The position numbers and the translations under genes were made by a program. Of a stretch of DNA of 64,000 bases, positions 1-8,613 are shown one piece after another; the stretch's first letter is position 1, and each line of letters starts with the position of its first letter. This DNA comes from Tolypothrix bouteillei VB521301 (GTDB lineage Bacteria; Cyanobacteriota; Cyanobacteriia; Cyanobacteriales; Nostocaceae): NCBI RefSeq assembly GCF_000760695.4, contig NZ_JHEG04000001.1, positions 6,206,204 to 6,270,203 on the forward strand, given 5' to 3'. The notes under the pieces were generated by a model, which saw only the letters and a program-made list of their open reading frames with translations, was not told where the DNA came from and did no database searches.

Positions 1-2007
1 TATCGCTCATTCGCTGCAATTCTTGACCTGTTAAGGCGCGATCGCTTTCTTGAGCTATACCCAAATCCACAGCAATGGCGCGTGCGGTGAGTTGGTGGTC
101 TCCAGTAATCATGACCGGGCGGATTCCTGCATCTCGACATTCTTGCACGGCATCCCTTACTTCCGGACGGGGTGCATCAAGCATTCCTATTAACCCCAGC
201 CATACCAATTCTTTCTCGGATTCTTCATCTGAACCTTCCGGTGGTATTTCGGTAAGAGGTTTGTAAGCAAAACCCAAAACCCGCAGACCTTTACTTGCCA
301 TTGTGTCATTTTCTGTCAGAATTTGACTGCGTTGTCCCTCCTCAATCGGGATGGCGCTATTCCCTATATAAATACGAGTACACCGTGCAAGTATTAACTC
401 TGGCGAACCTTTGGTAAACATTAAGTAGCGTTCTGACGGTTGCAGTAAGTGACTGACGATGGGGTCAACTTCTGCGATAGGCGAGACTCCTGTTTCTACT
501 TGCTCTGCTTTACAAATTACACTCATGCGCTTGCGTTCTGAGGAGAAGGGGAACTCTGCAACACGAGGCAATTTGCTATCCCATTGATCCTTTTCAATTC
601 CTCCTTTTGCAGCAAGTGTTACCAAAGCACCTTCTGTTGGATCGCCTAAAATCCTCCACTGTCCTTTATCTTGTTGCAAAAAGGAATCATTACACATGGT
701 ACAGGCAACAAGCAGCGCTTGGAGCGCTGGATACTCCTGTGGCTCAGTTTTTCGATCTTGAAGTTGAAACTCTCCCACTGGGTCGTAACCAGAACCTGTA
801 ACGCTCAAAAATTGGTTATTTGTATTTTGTAGCGATTGCGGTGAGTGGTTTCCATCTTCAGAAATCAAATCCCTACTGGGGCTTGAACTGGAATTAGAAA
901 CATTTGTGTAAACTGACTGTACTACCATCTTATTTTGCGTGAGAGTCCCGGTTTTGTCGGAACAGATGGTTGTGACGGAACCTAAAGTTTCTACCGCAGG
1001 TAGTTTCCGAATTAAGGCGTTGCGGCGTACCATTCTCTGTGTTCCCAGTGCCAGGGTAACGGTGATAACTGCGGGTAAGCTTTCTGGGACTACAGCAACT
1101 GCCATACTGAGAGAAACTTCCAATAATTCTTGTAAGTTACCTCCCCGGAGAAGACCAATTCCAATGACAACGACTACTAGAATTAAAGAACCTGTAACCA
1201 GGACATTACCAAGTTGGGTCATCCTCTGTTGTAGGGGAGTTGGTTCGCTTTCTACCGCTTGCAACATGGAAGCAATTTTACCCAATTCGGTTTGCATCCC
1301 GGTATTGGTTACGAGAATTTTGGCTCGTCCTTGGACAATTTCAGTCCCTTGAAAGACTAAATTAACGCGATCGCCCAAGGAGGTTTCTTCTGGCAATGTA
1401 ACTTTTGCCTGTTTGTTTACTGCTTCCGCTTCACCTGTTAGCGCCGATTCCCGTATTTGCAGGTTGGATTCTTCGATCAAACGCCCATCTGCAGCTACGT
1501 GTACGCCAGCTTCTACTAACATCACATCTCCTGGCACTAACTGTTGAGCTGGCACCTCTACTGGTCTGCTGTCACGCAGGACTCGCACGTTAGGTGATGC
1601 CAGTTTTTTCAACGCTGCTAGGGCTTTTTCTGCACGACTTTCTTGTACGTAACCAAGTATACCGTTCAGTACGACAATCGCTAGAATGGCGATCGTATCT
1701 TTAAATGGTAATTCCCCAGGTTTCAATGTGCCTTGCCGCCAAGATATCAGGTCCAGAACCCCAGAAATTATGGCTACGGCAATCAGCATCAACAACATGA
1801 TGTTTGTGAACTGATCTATCAGAATCCGCCACGCACTGCGTCCTGCAGTTTCCTCTAGTTCATTTGGACCATATTTTTCCAGTCGCTGTTGTACTTCTTG
1901 GGGAGATAAACCAGTCTCTGCGTTTGTTTTCAGCAGTTCTAGTGATTTATCAACTTCTAAACTATGCCAAGCGGCGGGTTGTTCGGGTAGAGAATGAGCG
2001 GACATCG
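1..2007 (-). CDS. P-type cation (Ca2+-type) ATPase, 3' end outside the window, apparent frameshift near the start
   Basis: This is a cation pump of the PacL/SERCA-like P2 ATPase family, expected in the plasma or thylakoid membrane. The reading order is a cation-ATPase N-terminal domain, two transmembrane helices, an actuator loop with LTGEA, the phosphorylation motif CSDKTGTLTQNK (Asp is phosphorylated) and a nucleotide-binding region, before the window edge cuts the gene at about residue 668. The expected N-terminus, starting MSAHSLPEQ at 2007, is out of frame with the rest. A run of only four T at 1979-1982 makes that frame stop after about 16 codons, and the main frame has no good start before an ATG about 60 codons in. 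One extra base in that run would restore a normal N-terminus, so this is either a recent frameshift or a homopolymer error. The family call is firm; whether the gene is intact is not. Confidence 0.9.
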
Positions 2008-2340
2008 TCTCGGTCACAGGAAATGGTTACAAACTTCGATCATAGATGAGCAAGGGCTGGAAAACCATCAATATAAAGTTACATTAGGTTTGAAGCCAAG
2101 CCTATCAGTACTCCTGATAGTTTTCCATGTTTTCTACAGGAAATATACACATTTTTACGACTTAAGAAGAATTTCATAATACAAAATATCGATAATAATG
2201 CGATTGGGTACTGGTGTGTGGGAACTGGGTACCGATATGTGGCAATTGGAATGTGAAATGACTTTTACAATCCCAGTGTCCCTAGTTTCCAATCCCTTTT
2301 AATTCCTAAAATGTTAAACATTTGAATAAATTAGTTTAAT
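2008..2340. other. Divergent intergenic region, ATPase / transglutaminase gene
   Basis: This 333-base gap separates two divergently read genes, so it should hold both promoters. It is AT-rich towards the right end. It carries a short direct repeat built on tgggtactggtgtgtggga / ctgggtaccgatatgtggc around 2205-2245. I see no RNA gene or credible small ORF. Confidence 0.5.
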
Positions 2341-4020
2341 ATGACTTTTGCACTCCCCAGTTTTCCTATTAACCAAATGATTGGGCAAAGGACAATTCGA
2401 CCCCATAGCGCTGCCGCCCTCTGTGGCATTACCTTTATCCAGGATACACTCATTGCTATTGATACTGCTAAAGGTCATTTGCTCTCAATTGACCCCCATT
2501 CTGATAATACAAAAGTTCTCAATCCCCATCAAAACCGTGAATTTACGGGTGTTACCGGGATTGCTGTATGGGATGATACTCTTTGGCTGACTCGGGACAA
2601 TAGTGTCTATTTGTGTAAGTTAGCATCGTTGGGATTGGAGCACTTTGTCACCTTGCCATATCCTGCGGATGGTATTGCTGTTTGGGAATCTACTGTCTAT
2701 GTCAGTTCTCAAAAGCTGGGGGATATACTGGTTTTCGATCGCAATACACGGAAACAAATTACTAAGTTTTACGCACCTGGAGTAGGAATAGAAAATTTGG
2801 CAGTGGATGAAGAAACGCTGTGGGTTTGCGATCGCACGGAGCAAAGTGTCTACTGCATCGATCGAGCAACTGGGGGAGTTCAATTTAGCGTACTAACCCC
2901 GTTTGACGAGCCTTCAGGTATAGCAATTTACAAAAATACCGAGACTGGGGAGAAAACTCTCTACATCGCCTATGCTTCTGAGGAACCCTATGTCCGAGAT
3001 AACCCAAATGCCGACCCCAGTCACGAGCTATCATATCGCGATCGCACTTTTATTCATCCCCTACATTACCATTACAATCGAGAAAAACGCTATGCCCTCT
3101 CTAACGGCTATCTCTTAGAAATGTCTTACGTAGAGGAAATTGCGCCTTTAGATGAAGTTTATATCCCAGAGGTAGAATGGCGCATCGCTTTGCCATCAGA
3201 AACCGACCGCCAAAAGGTGAAACACGTAGAATATATTGGTTTGCCTTTTACAGAAGACATAGTCGATGGACAACGAGTTGCTGTCTTTAAATTTGATGCT
3301 TTGACTCCAGGCGAACGACATTTATTTGGTTGGAAGGCAATCTTAGAAGTCCGAGGAATTAAGTATCGTCTCACTCCGTCAGATGTAGAAGATCTTGACG
3401 AACCTACACCAGAACAGCAAGAGCGTTATTTAGTAGATAATGACGATTTGGCAATGGATACTAACATTGTCCGTCGCGCCGCCCGTGAAGCCATTGGAAC
3501 GGAAACCAACTTGCTGCGAAAAATGTATAGCATTCGCAACTACGTTTATGATGAGTTGTCCTACGGTATTAAACCTCACATAGATACACCAGATATTGTT
3601 TTAGAAAGGGGTGTGGGTTCCTGTGGAGAATATGTGGGTGTTTTGCTGGCTTTATGTCGATTAAATGGGATTCCCTGTCGGACTGTAGGTCGATACAAAT
3701 GCCCCAGCTATGCTGAGTACCAGCAAGTTCCCATGCAGCCCCAATACAATCATGTTTGGCTGGAATTCTACGTACCTGGTTTTGGTTGGTTACCCATGGA
3801 ATCCAATCCTGATGATATGGGTTATGGCGGACCCTATCCCACCAGATTTTTCATGGGTTTGGGTTGGTATCACGTTGAAATTGGCAAAGGTATTTCTTTT
3901 GAAACTTTGACGAGTAAAGGTGCAAAGCTGACAAAAGAAGATGTTTCTATTGGGGAGTTGGCTATCAATCACATTCGTTTTACAATTCTCGGAGAATTAC
4001 CTCCTTTCAGCGAGCAGTGA
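2341..4020 (+). CDS. Beta-propeller (NHL/SMP-like) protein fused to a transglutaminase-like domain
   Basis: The 559-residue product has two parts. Residues ~20-260 contain repeated blade-like units (for example GIAVWDDTLWLTRDN, GIAVWESTVYVSSQK, NLAVDEETLWVCDR), as in NHL or SMP-30 type propellers. Residues ~380-500 form a transglutaminase-like cysteine protease fold with a complete Cys-His-Asp triad: Cys428 in GSCGEY, His471 in NHVWLEF and Asp491 in ESNPDD. There is no signal peptide or membrane helix, so a cytoplasmic location is likely. Proteins with this core usually act as peptidases or amidases rather than cross-linkers; the substrate is unknown. The ATG at 2341 follows an AT-rich leader. 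The gene stands alone. Confidence 0.85.
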   Translation: MTFALPSFPINQMIGQRTIRPHSAAALCGITFIQDTLIAIDTAKGHLLSIDPHSDNTKVLNPHQNREFTGVTGIAVWDDTLWLTRDNSVYLCKLASLGLEHFVTLPYPADGIAVWESTVYVSSQKLGDILVFDRNTRKQITKFYAPGVGIENLAVDEETLWVCDRTEQSVYCIDRATGGVQFSVLTPFDEPSGIAIYKNTETGEKTLYIAYASEEPYVRDNPNADPSHELSYRDRTFIHPLHYHYNREKRYALSNGYLLEMSYVEEIAPLDEVYIPEVEWRIALPSETDRQKVKHVEYIGLPFTEDIVDGQRVAVFKFDALTPGERHLFGWKAILEVRGIKYRLTPSDVEDLDEPTPEQQERYLVDNDDLAMDTNIVRRAAREAIGTETNLLRKMYSIRNYVYDELSYGIKPHIDTPDIVLERGVGSCGEYVGVLLALCRLNGIPCRTVGRYKCPSYAEYQQVPMQPQYNHVWLEFYVPGFGWLPMESNPDDMGYGGPYPTRFFMGLGWYHVEIGKGISFETLTSKGAKLTKEDVSIGELAINHIRFTILGELPPFSEQ

Positions 4021-4109
4021 GCAGTAACCAGTAACCAGCAAGACTTACGCATAGCCCTCGTTTTTAACCTGAGTTCGACCCTTCATCTCGATTCGGTGGC
4101 TTTTCATCT

Positions 4110-4158
4110 CGTTCCCAGGCTCCGCCTGGGAATGCCTTTTTAGAGGCTCCGCCTCCTG
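4110..4158. repeat. Palindromic repeat, family A (GTTCCCAGGCTCCGCCTGGGAA type)
   Basis: The core is an inverted repeat, TTCCCAGGC tccg CCTGGGAA, followed by a second GAGGCTCCGCCTC palindrome. Near-copies lie at 26882-26930, 43810-43841 (diverged) and 55684-55736. All are intergenic, and all look like a dispersed cyanobacterial palindromic repeat. Confidence 0.8.
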
Positions 4159-4180
4159 ACACTTGTGGAATGAGCTTTAG

Positions 4181-4290
4181 TTACTCTGCAACGGCTTCAG
4201 ACACACTGTCTTCCGGACTATACACGTGCGAGCGCGGATTCTCAGCATGAAGCTTGTCGAGATAGGCGTGTAAAGCTTCTTCATTTAGGG
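4181..4290 (-). pseudogene. Possible C-terminal remnant of a small protein
   Basis: The last ~36 codons of an open frame read like real protein (NEEALHAYLDKLHAENPR then SHVYSPEDSVSEAVAE). Upstream of about 4290 the frame runs antisense to another remnant and its composition becomes implausible. I read this as the surviving tail of a lost gene of unknown function, or less likely a very short gene with a distant start. Confidence is low. Confidence 0.3.
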
Positions 4291-4293
4291 AAA

Positions 4294-4569
4294 ATGACAG
4301 CAAGCAGTTGTTTGTTAGAACCATTTCGCAATCAACCAAGCAGAACAGAGGTGCGAAATTGCATACTAAAGCTATTTTCGTACTTTGGAGAATTGCAACG
4401 GAGAGCAAAGAGAGAAAGAACTTCTTTCCCAGAGGAAGATTTACCCCGTTTGTGGATTTTAGCGACTTCGGCTTCCGATAATTTGTTAGAGAGTTTTGGC
4501 GCTAAACTAGAGTTAAAAAATTGGTTACAAGGAGTGTATTTTCTAAATGAGTCATTTTTATTCTTATAA
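4294..4569 (+). pseudogene. Remnant of a cyanobacterial hypothetical-protein family
   Basis: The 91-codon frame begins inside what looks like a conserved block (CLLEPFRNQPSRTEVRNC) and continues through LPRLWILATSASDNLLESFG and NWLQGVYFL. From memory these resemble the middle of a longer, multicopy cyanobacterial family of unknown function. The N-terminal part is missing, and the frame ends at an AT-rich sequence soon after GVYFLNESFLFL, where relatives would continue. It abuts the remnant on the other strand at about 4290, so the site looks like a deletion or rearrangement junction. Confidence 0.45.
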
Positions 4570-4684
4570 ATACGTATTTTCTCGTAATATTTAACAAATA
4601 ATAAAACTTAAAGAAAAGATACGTAAAATTTCGCAGGCATATACAGGCAGAAGCTAAATAATATCAAAATTAGCTTACTTTGCT

Positions 4685-5035
4685 ATGAAATGTATGAGTA
4701 AATTGTCGATCAAAGTTACAGGCTTGGTTCTACTACTGATTTGCGTTTACTATCTCGTTCAAAATCTTATATTTGCTAGTAGATATCATAGCTTTTTTTA
4801 TCAAAGCTTCCCTGCTACTGGCTCAATGTTAGCATTAATTTTGGGTATTTTTACATTAATTTTCTTTCCCAAAAATACAGACAATCTCGGATGGATTTTA
4901 TTGGGAATAAGCATGGTACTAGCTTTGTTAAGCGGAGGAGTTATCTTCCAAACTACAAGTTTATGGAATTTCTTTGTTGCTTTCTCAGCATTATCTGTAG
5001 GGTATAAACTCCTTGATGAAGGTAGATTGCTTTAG
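4685..5035 (+). CDS. Small multi-pass membrane protein, unknown function
   Basis: The product is 116 residues, nearly all hydrophobic, with about four helices (roughly residues 10-30, 44-60, 69-90 and 93-107). No motif suggests a function. An alternative ATG lies three codons in (4694). It stands alone between remnants and a nuclease gene read the other way. The coherent spacing of helices argues that it is a real gene. Confidence 0.6.
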   Translation: MKCMSKLSIKVTGLVLLLICVYYLVQNLIFASRYHSFFYQSFPATGSMLALILGIFTLIFFPKNTDNLGWILLGISMVLALLSGGVIFQTTSLWNFFVAFSALSVGYKLLDEGRLL

Positions 5036-5098
5036 TTTTTATCGGTTTCATGAATGAAAAAGGAATTGGGTGTGGGAAATTGGTTTCTTACCCAACCT

Positions 5099-5926
5099 CT
5101 AACTCCTATTTTCGGAAGGTTTCACTGCGGAAAACTCGCAGATTGAGTTAAACGGGCAAAACCGACAGTGATAGCCGGGTGTTGGTGGAAAAATATCGCT
5201 AAATTTACTGTGTTTTTCTTGATATTTTTGCAAATCTTTTTGGTGTTTTTTAGCAATCTCCGATAATTCACGTTCAATAACGTCTAATTCTTTCTTAGAA
5301 ACACTTATGATTTCCGAAGTTTTACAAAGTTCTAAATTGTAAAATGAGGCGATCGCCTCATACTGAGGATAGAGATAGCGAGCTGCTACTAGATAGACTA
5401 GTGCCTGTCTGCGATCGAAGGCAGATTTACCAGTTTTAAAGTCTACAATATGTAAAGTGCGATCGGACTCAATAAAGATGCAATCCATTGCAGCATACAA
5501 GCGAAAGCAGTAATGCTGCTGTTTCACAAAAATTGGTTTGGGAAAACCTTCATCACCACGGGTTAGCAAAAGAATACGTTTGCCCGAAAGCAAAGGAGTA
5601 CTGTGATATTGGTTTAAAATTTGCAGAACTCGTTGCTTAACTTCATCTGTAAAGTGACTTAATTTCAGCAGTTGTGCAACTTTTTGTACGCCATCTGATT
5701 GCTTTAATAAATGTATCTGGTGATGAAATTCATAAACACCTTTCTGTGCTAGCAAGCCAATGCGTTGGGAAGCCGTCGCTTTTGCCATCAGAACTTTAAC
5801 CTGAGGTTCGTGCTGCCGTGCTTTAATAAAACCGCGTCTCATTTGGCAATGCGAACGTTGCCCCACGGCTGGGGCAATTAAAGACCAAAGGTGATAGCTG
5901 GCAAAAGGCTGCTCTGAAATTAACAT
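5099..5926 (-). CDS. PD-(D/E)XK nuclease superfamily protein (RecB/Cas4-like)
   Basis: The C-terminal half has the nuclease core: AAMDCIF, then IVDFKTGKS (Asp and Lys of the D-x-K motif), then a helix with QALVYLVAARYLYP. It ends in a cysteine cluster, GYHCRFCPFNSICEF, which with an upstream Cys could hold an iron-sulfur cluster as in Cas4/AddB-type nucleases. A role in DNA repair or processing is inferred. The open frame runs up to 6001, but the first 25 residues look non-native and the ATG at 5926 (MLISEQPFASYHLWSL) is the more natural start. No cas genes or array are nearby, so a CRISPR role is not supported. Confidence 0.75.
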   Translation of the reverse strand: MLISEQPFASYHLWSLIAPAVGQRSHCQMRRGFIKARQHEPQVKVLMAKATASQRIGLLAQKGVYEFHHQIHLLKQSDGVQKVAQLLKLSHFTDEVKQRVLQILNQYHSTPLLSGKRILLLTRGDEGFPKPIFVKQQHYCFRLYAAMDCIFIESDRTLHIVDFKTGKSAFDRRQALVYLVAARYLYPQYEAIASFYNLELCKTSEIISVSKKELDVIERELSEIAKKHQKDLQKYQEKHSKFSDIFPPTPGYHCRFCPFNSICEFSAVKPSENRS

Positions 5927-6252
5927 TGCTTTGACGCTTTGGCTTGGGCTGTAAGCCAAAATCCAACACGGTAAGGCAAGAAAAGATCTCTCCCCAACCA
6001 TGCGGATTCTGTGAGTTCAGAAATTACTGATACTATTGTGGCAAATTATTAGAGATGTATCAGATGCTCTGTCACGATCTAGTAACCTTTCCAACTCAAT
6101 TTCTACGTTCTCTCTCAACTCAGAGTCTGTGTCACTTACGTGCTTCTTGCCCAATAGAGCGCAATGTATTAAAAGTTATTACGATAAATGAAGAATTTGT
6201 TAAATAGAGTGAATGCCCACTACTAACTTCACATTCATCAACAAACAGGACT

Positions 6253-6528
6253 ATGAAAACTGTAGCAAATTTACTGACATCGATAGTTGTAGCGAGCTGG
6301 GTGATGGGGATAGCAATCCTTTCAGTACAAAATGCCGAACCCGTATCATTAAAATTTCTGAATTTTAGGTCCGTTCAAATTCCCGTTGGTCTAGTTCTGG
6401 CTTTCTGCGCTGTTGTGGGAATAATTGGTACGGCGCTGCTGCAACCCCTATGGGGTCTTGCGGTTTCGGGGCAAAGAAATTCTCCAGAAGAAGATGATGC
6501 TGAATTTTTTACTGATGAAGATTATTAA
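6253..6528 (+). CDS. LapA-domain (DUF1049) small membrane protein
   Basis: The 91-residue product has two hydrophobic helices (about 5-28 and 42-65) separated by the short segment NAEPVSLKFLNFRSVQIP. This is the layout of the LapA/DUF1049 family, followed by an acidic tail. E. coli LapA acts in lipopolysaccharide transport; the cyanobacterial role is not established. Its stop lies two bases from the stop of the convergent hydrolase gene, so both share a terminator region. Confidence 0.75.
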   Translation: MKTVANLLTSIVVASWVMGIAILSVQNAEPVSLKFLNFRSVQIPVGLVLAFCAVVGIIGTALLQPLWGLAVSGQRNSPEEDDAEFFTDEDY

Positions 6529-6530
6529 GA

Positions 6531-7523
6531 TTATCCCTGCCAATCTTCTAGTTGTGTCATTAAAAAATAACGCACGTGGTCAACAAATGTTCGCCCATCA
6601 TTTGTATAGCCATGTCCCAATCCTGGAACAACATAACAAGCACCATCGGGAAAACGTTGAGCGCAAGCACGCGCATCTTGAACGCGAACCATGCGATCGC
6701 AATCCCCTACCAAAAATCGAGCGCGACGCGAAGGGTTAACTCGTTCAACGTAAGTCATGGGGTTGCACTCTCGGCTGTAGCGATCGCCATCTTTTAGCTT
6801 TTTCGCGACTTGCAAAACCTCGAGCCTGGGCTTTAAATCCGGTCGGACTTGTCTGAGGAGACCACCCAAGGGCGAAGCCGCCAAATCGGGCAATATATTG
6901 TAACCCCAGCTTTTGCCGAAAGACTGTAGGTTGGTATGACCAATTGTTCCCAACAATCGATCTCCAATCCCCAGAGACGTAAAAGCATACCCCGTTTGTA
7001 AAACTCCCATGCTGACGCCAAATAGTGCTAGTCGGCTATCTGTCAAACCGTAACACTGACAGCAAAAATTACGTACCGCGATAATGTCACGGGCTACACA
7101 TTGAAAAATCCGCAACAAAAGTTCTGTATCAAACGCAATATTTCTCTCAAGTAACGGCTCAATCTCATTTTCCACCAAAGCGGTGAATGTGCGTACCAGA
7201 CTGCGTTCGCCTGCAAAAGGAGTCTCAACCAAAGCAACAGCTATACCCATTTGCGTTAGGGTTGGCACTATAAAAGCATTCCAGCCATATGGAGCGGACA
7301 TTCCTTGCAAACCTATAACCAATGGCGTTTGGTCTGGCGATCTGTTATGTGGTAAAAAAATTGCAACTGGAAAGCCGCTTAACTGTTCGTCAATGTCCTT
7401 CACTCCAGTTAAGTTAATTGGTTCGTCAAACCAATAACGATCGCCGTTAATACCATCAAAAGTAATTAGGTTAGATCCGTATACAGGCACGATTTTAATA
7501 AAAACTAAGAGTAAGATACTCAA
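6531..7523 (-). CDS. Alpha/beta-hydrolase fold protein
   Basis: The fold is supported by a nucleophile elbow GVSMG, a downstream acidic position in LVGDCDRMV and a histidine in PGLGHGYTN, which together give Ser, Asp and His in the expected order. An oxyanion segment (IGLQGMSAPYGW) precedes them. Substrate is unknown. The start is uncertain: the frame opens at a TTG (7523), and a GTG at 7490 (VPVYGSNL) is equally possible, with no clear ribosome-binding site for either. It faces the methyltransferase gene across a gap containing a perfect hairpin. Confidence 0.75.
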   Translation of the reverse strand: MSILLLVFIKIVPVYGSNLITFDGINGDRYWFDEPINLTGVKDIDEQLSGFPVAIFLPHNRSPDQTPLVIGLQGMSAPYGWNAFIVPTLTQMGIAVALVETPFAGERSLVRTFTALVENEIEPLLERNIAFDTELLLRIFQCVARDIIAVRNFCCQCYGLTDSRLALFGVSMGVLQTGYAFTSLGIGDRLLGTIGHTNLQSFGKSWGYNILPDLAASPLGGLLRQVRPDLKPRLEVLQVAKKLKDGDRYSRECNPMTYVERVNPSRRARFLVGDCDRMVRVQDARACAQRFPDGACYVVPGLGHGYTNDGRTFVDHVRYFLMTQLEDWQG

Positions 7524-7561
7524 TACGTAGCATAAATTGTATAAATTTTAAATGCTTTAAG

Positions 7562-7596
7562 AAAAAATACGTAAATTAAAAATTTACGTATTTTTT
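7562..7596. repeat. Perfect 15-bp inverted repeat with 5-nt loop
   Basis: The arms AAAAAATACGTAAAT and ATTTACGTATTTTTT are exact complements around TAAAA. The hairpin looks like a bidirectional terminator, yet it lies between divergently read genes, where a terminator is not expected. Further TACGTA motifs occur nearby (about 7651), so an operator is an alternative. Confidence 0.6.
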
Positions 7597-7720
7597 TAAA
7601 TAAATATTAATATTATCTTAATAAGAGCTTTAAGGTACTCTTGTCTAATATACGTATACTTACTGCGTAAGTAGTTACAGAGATTACATAGTCTTGCAAA
7701 TATCAATAGTGTATTCCACC

Positions 7721-8314
7721 ATGTTGACAAACCCCCAAACGATTTTGAAACGCTTGCAGGTTGTTACCAACACAGTTCTTGGTAAAGAAATGCCTTTAGA
7801 GACTCACGATCGCTACATTTTAGAACAGAAAATAATTCCTTATTTTCTCGAACGAGAAGAGTTTGCCAAAATTTTATTCGTAGGATGCGCTCCCTACACA
7901 AAACACTATGAGAAATGGTTTAGAGAAAAAGAATATTGGACAATTGATATTAATCCAGTAAAGACAATCTATGGAGCCAAAAATCACATTGTTGGTTCCA
8001 TGAGCGAACTGAGCGATCGTTTTCCTGAAAACGATTTAGATGTTATCTTCTGCAATGGCGTTTTTGGGTGGGGATTGAACGAGCGAGAAGAAGTAGAGAA
8101 AGCATTTGCAGGTTGTTATCACTCTTTACGAAAAGGAGGGATTTTAATTATTGGTTGGAATGACGTCCCAGAGAGAAAACCATTTCCTCTAGAAACTTGT
8201 GAAAGCTTAAATCAGTTTCAACCTTATGAGTTTCCCCCTCTTTCTACTGCATTTTATGTCAACTTGACTGATGAATCAGACAAGCATAGATATAGTTTTT
8301 ATGTTAAGGGTTAG
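7721..8314 (+). CDS. Class I SAM-dependent methyltransferase-like protein
   Basis: The 197-residue product has a modified motif I (ILFVGCAPYT), an acidic post-I position in WTIDINP, the segment DVIFCNGVFGWG at motif IV and LRKGGILIIGWND at post-motif IV. This order matches a Rossmann-fold methyltransferase, though motif I departs from the usual GxGxG and may alter cofactor use. The open frame starts at a TTG at 7694; the ATG at 7721 is preferred because the preceding nine codons look non-coding. Substrate is unknown. Confidence 0.7.
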   Translation: MLTNPQTILKRLQVVTNTVLGKEMPLETHDRYILEQKIIPYFLEREEFAKILFVGCAPYTKHYEKWFREKEYWTIDINPVKTIYGAKNHIVGSMSELSDRFPENDLDVIFCNGVFGWGLNEREEVEKAFAGCYHSLRKGGILIIGWNDVPERKPFPLETCESLNQFQPYEFPPLSTAFYVNLTDESDKHRYSFYVKG

Positions 8315-8358
8315 TGGTTAAGATTAACTAGGACTTACGCAAAGCCCCCCTTTTTAAG

Positions 8359-8504
8359 CTACGGTGGTGTACAGATCTCTATAAAAGAGATGAAACATCG
8401 TGAAAAGGCAGAATTGAAATTAAGTTTCCCCCTTTTTTAAGGGGGGTTAGGGGGGATCGAAACCGCAAGAATACACTTTAGAAGACTTGTGTACACCACC
8501 CTAG
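8359..8504. mobile_element. MITE-like element, family B, copy 1
   Basis: This 146-bp element has ends CTACGGTGGTGTACA and TGTACACCACCCTAG, inverted apart from one base. The interior is a purine-rich stretch containing a CCCCCTTTTTTAAGGGGGG palindrome. A second copy lies at 55921-56067 with closely similar interior sequence. Both copies sit inside flanking TTTTTAAG / CTTTTTAAG arms, so the true element may be a few bases longer. It is too short to encode a transposase. Confidence 0.8.
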
Positions 8505-8613
8505 CTTTTTAAGGAGAGATGGGGGATCGGCAACGCGTAAAATACCTAAAATACCGTTGAAGTTGCGTAAGTCCTGTTAACAACTAATAACTAACAACCA
8601 ACCCTTATCAAGT

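Noticed and set aside
5099..5926. Cas4 and an associated CRISPR system
   Set aside because: The fold and Cys cluster resemble Cas4, but there is no array, cas1, cas2 or effector gene in the window.
8359..8504. Insertion sequence
   Set aside because: Elements of about 147 bp cannot encode a transposase; they are at most non-autonomous.
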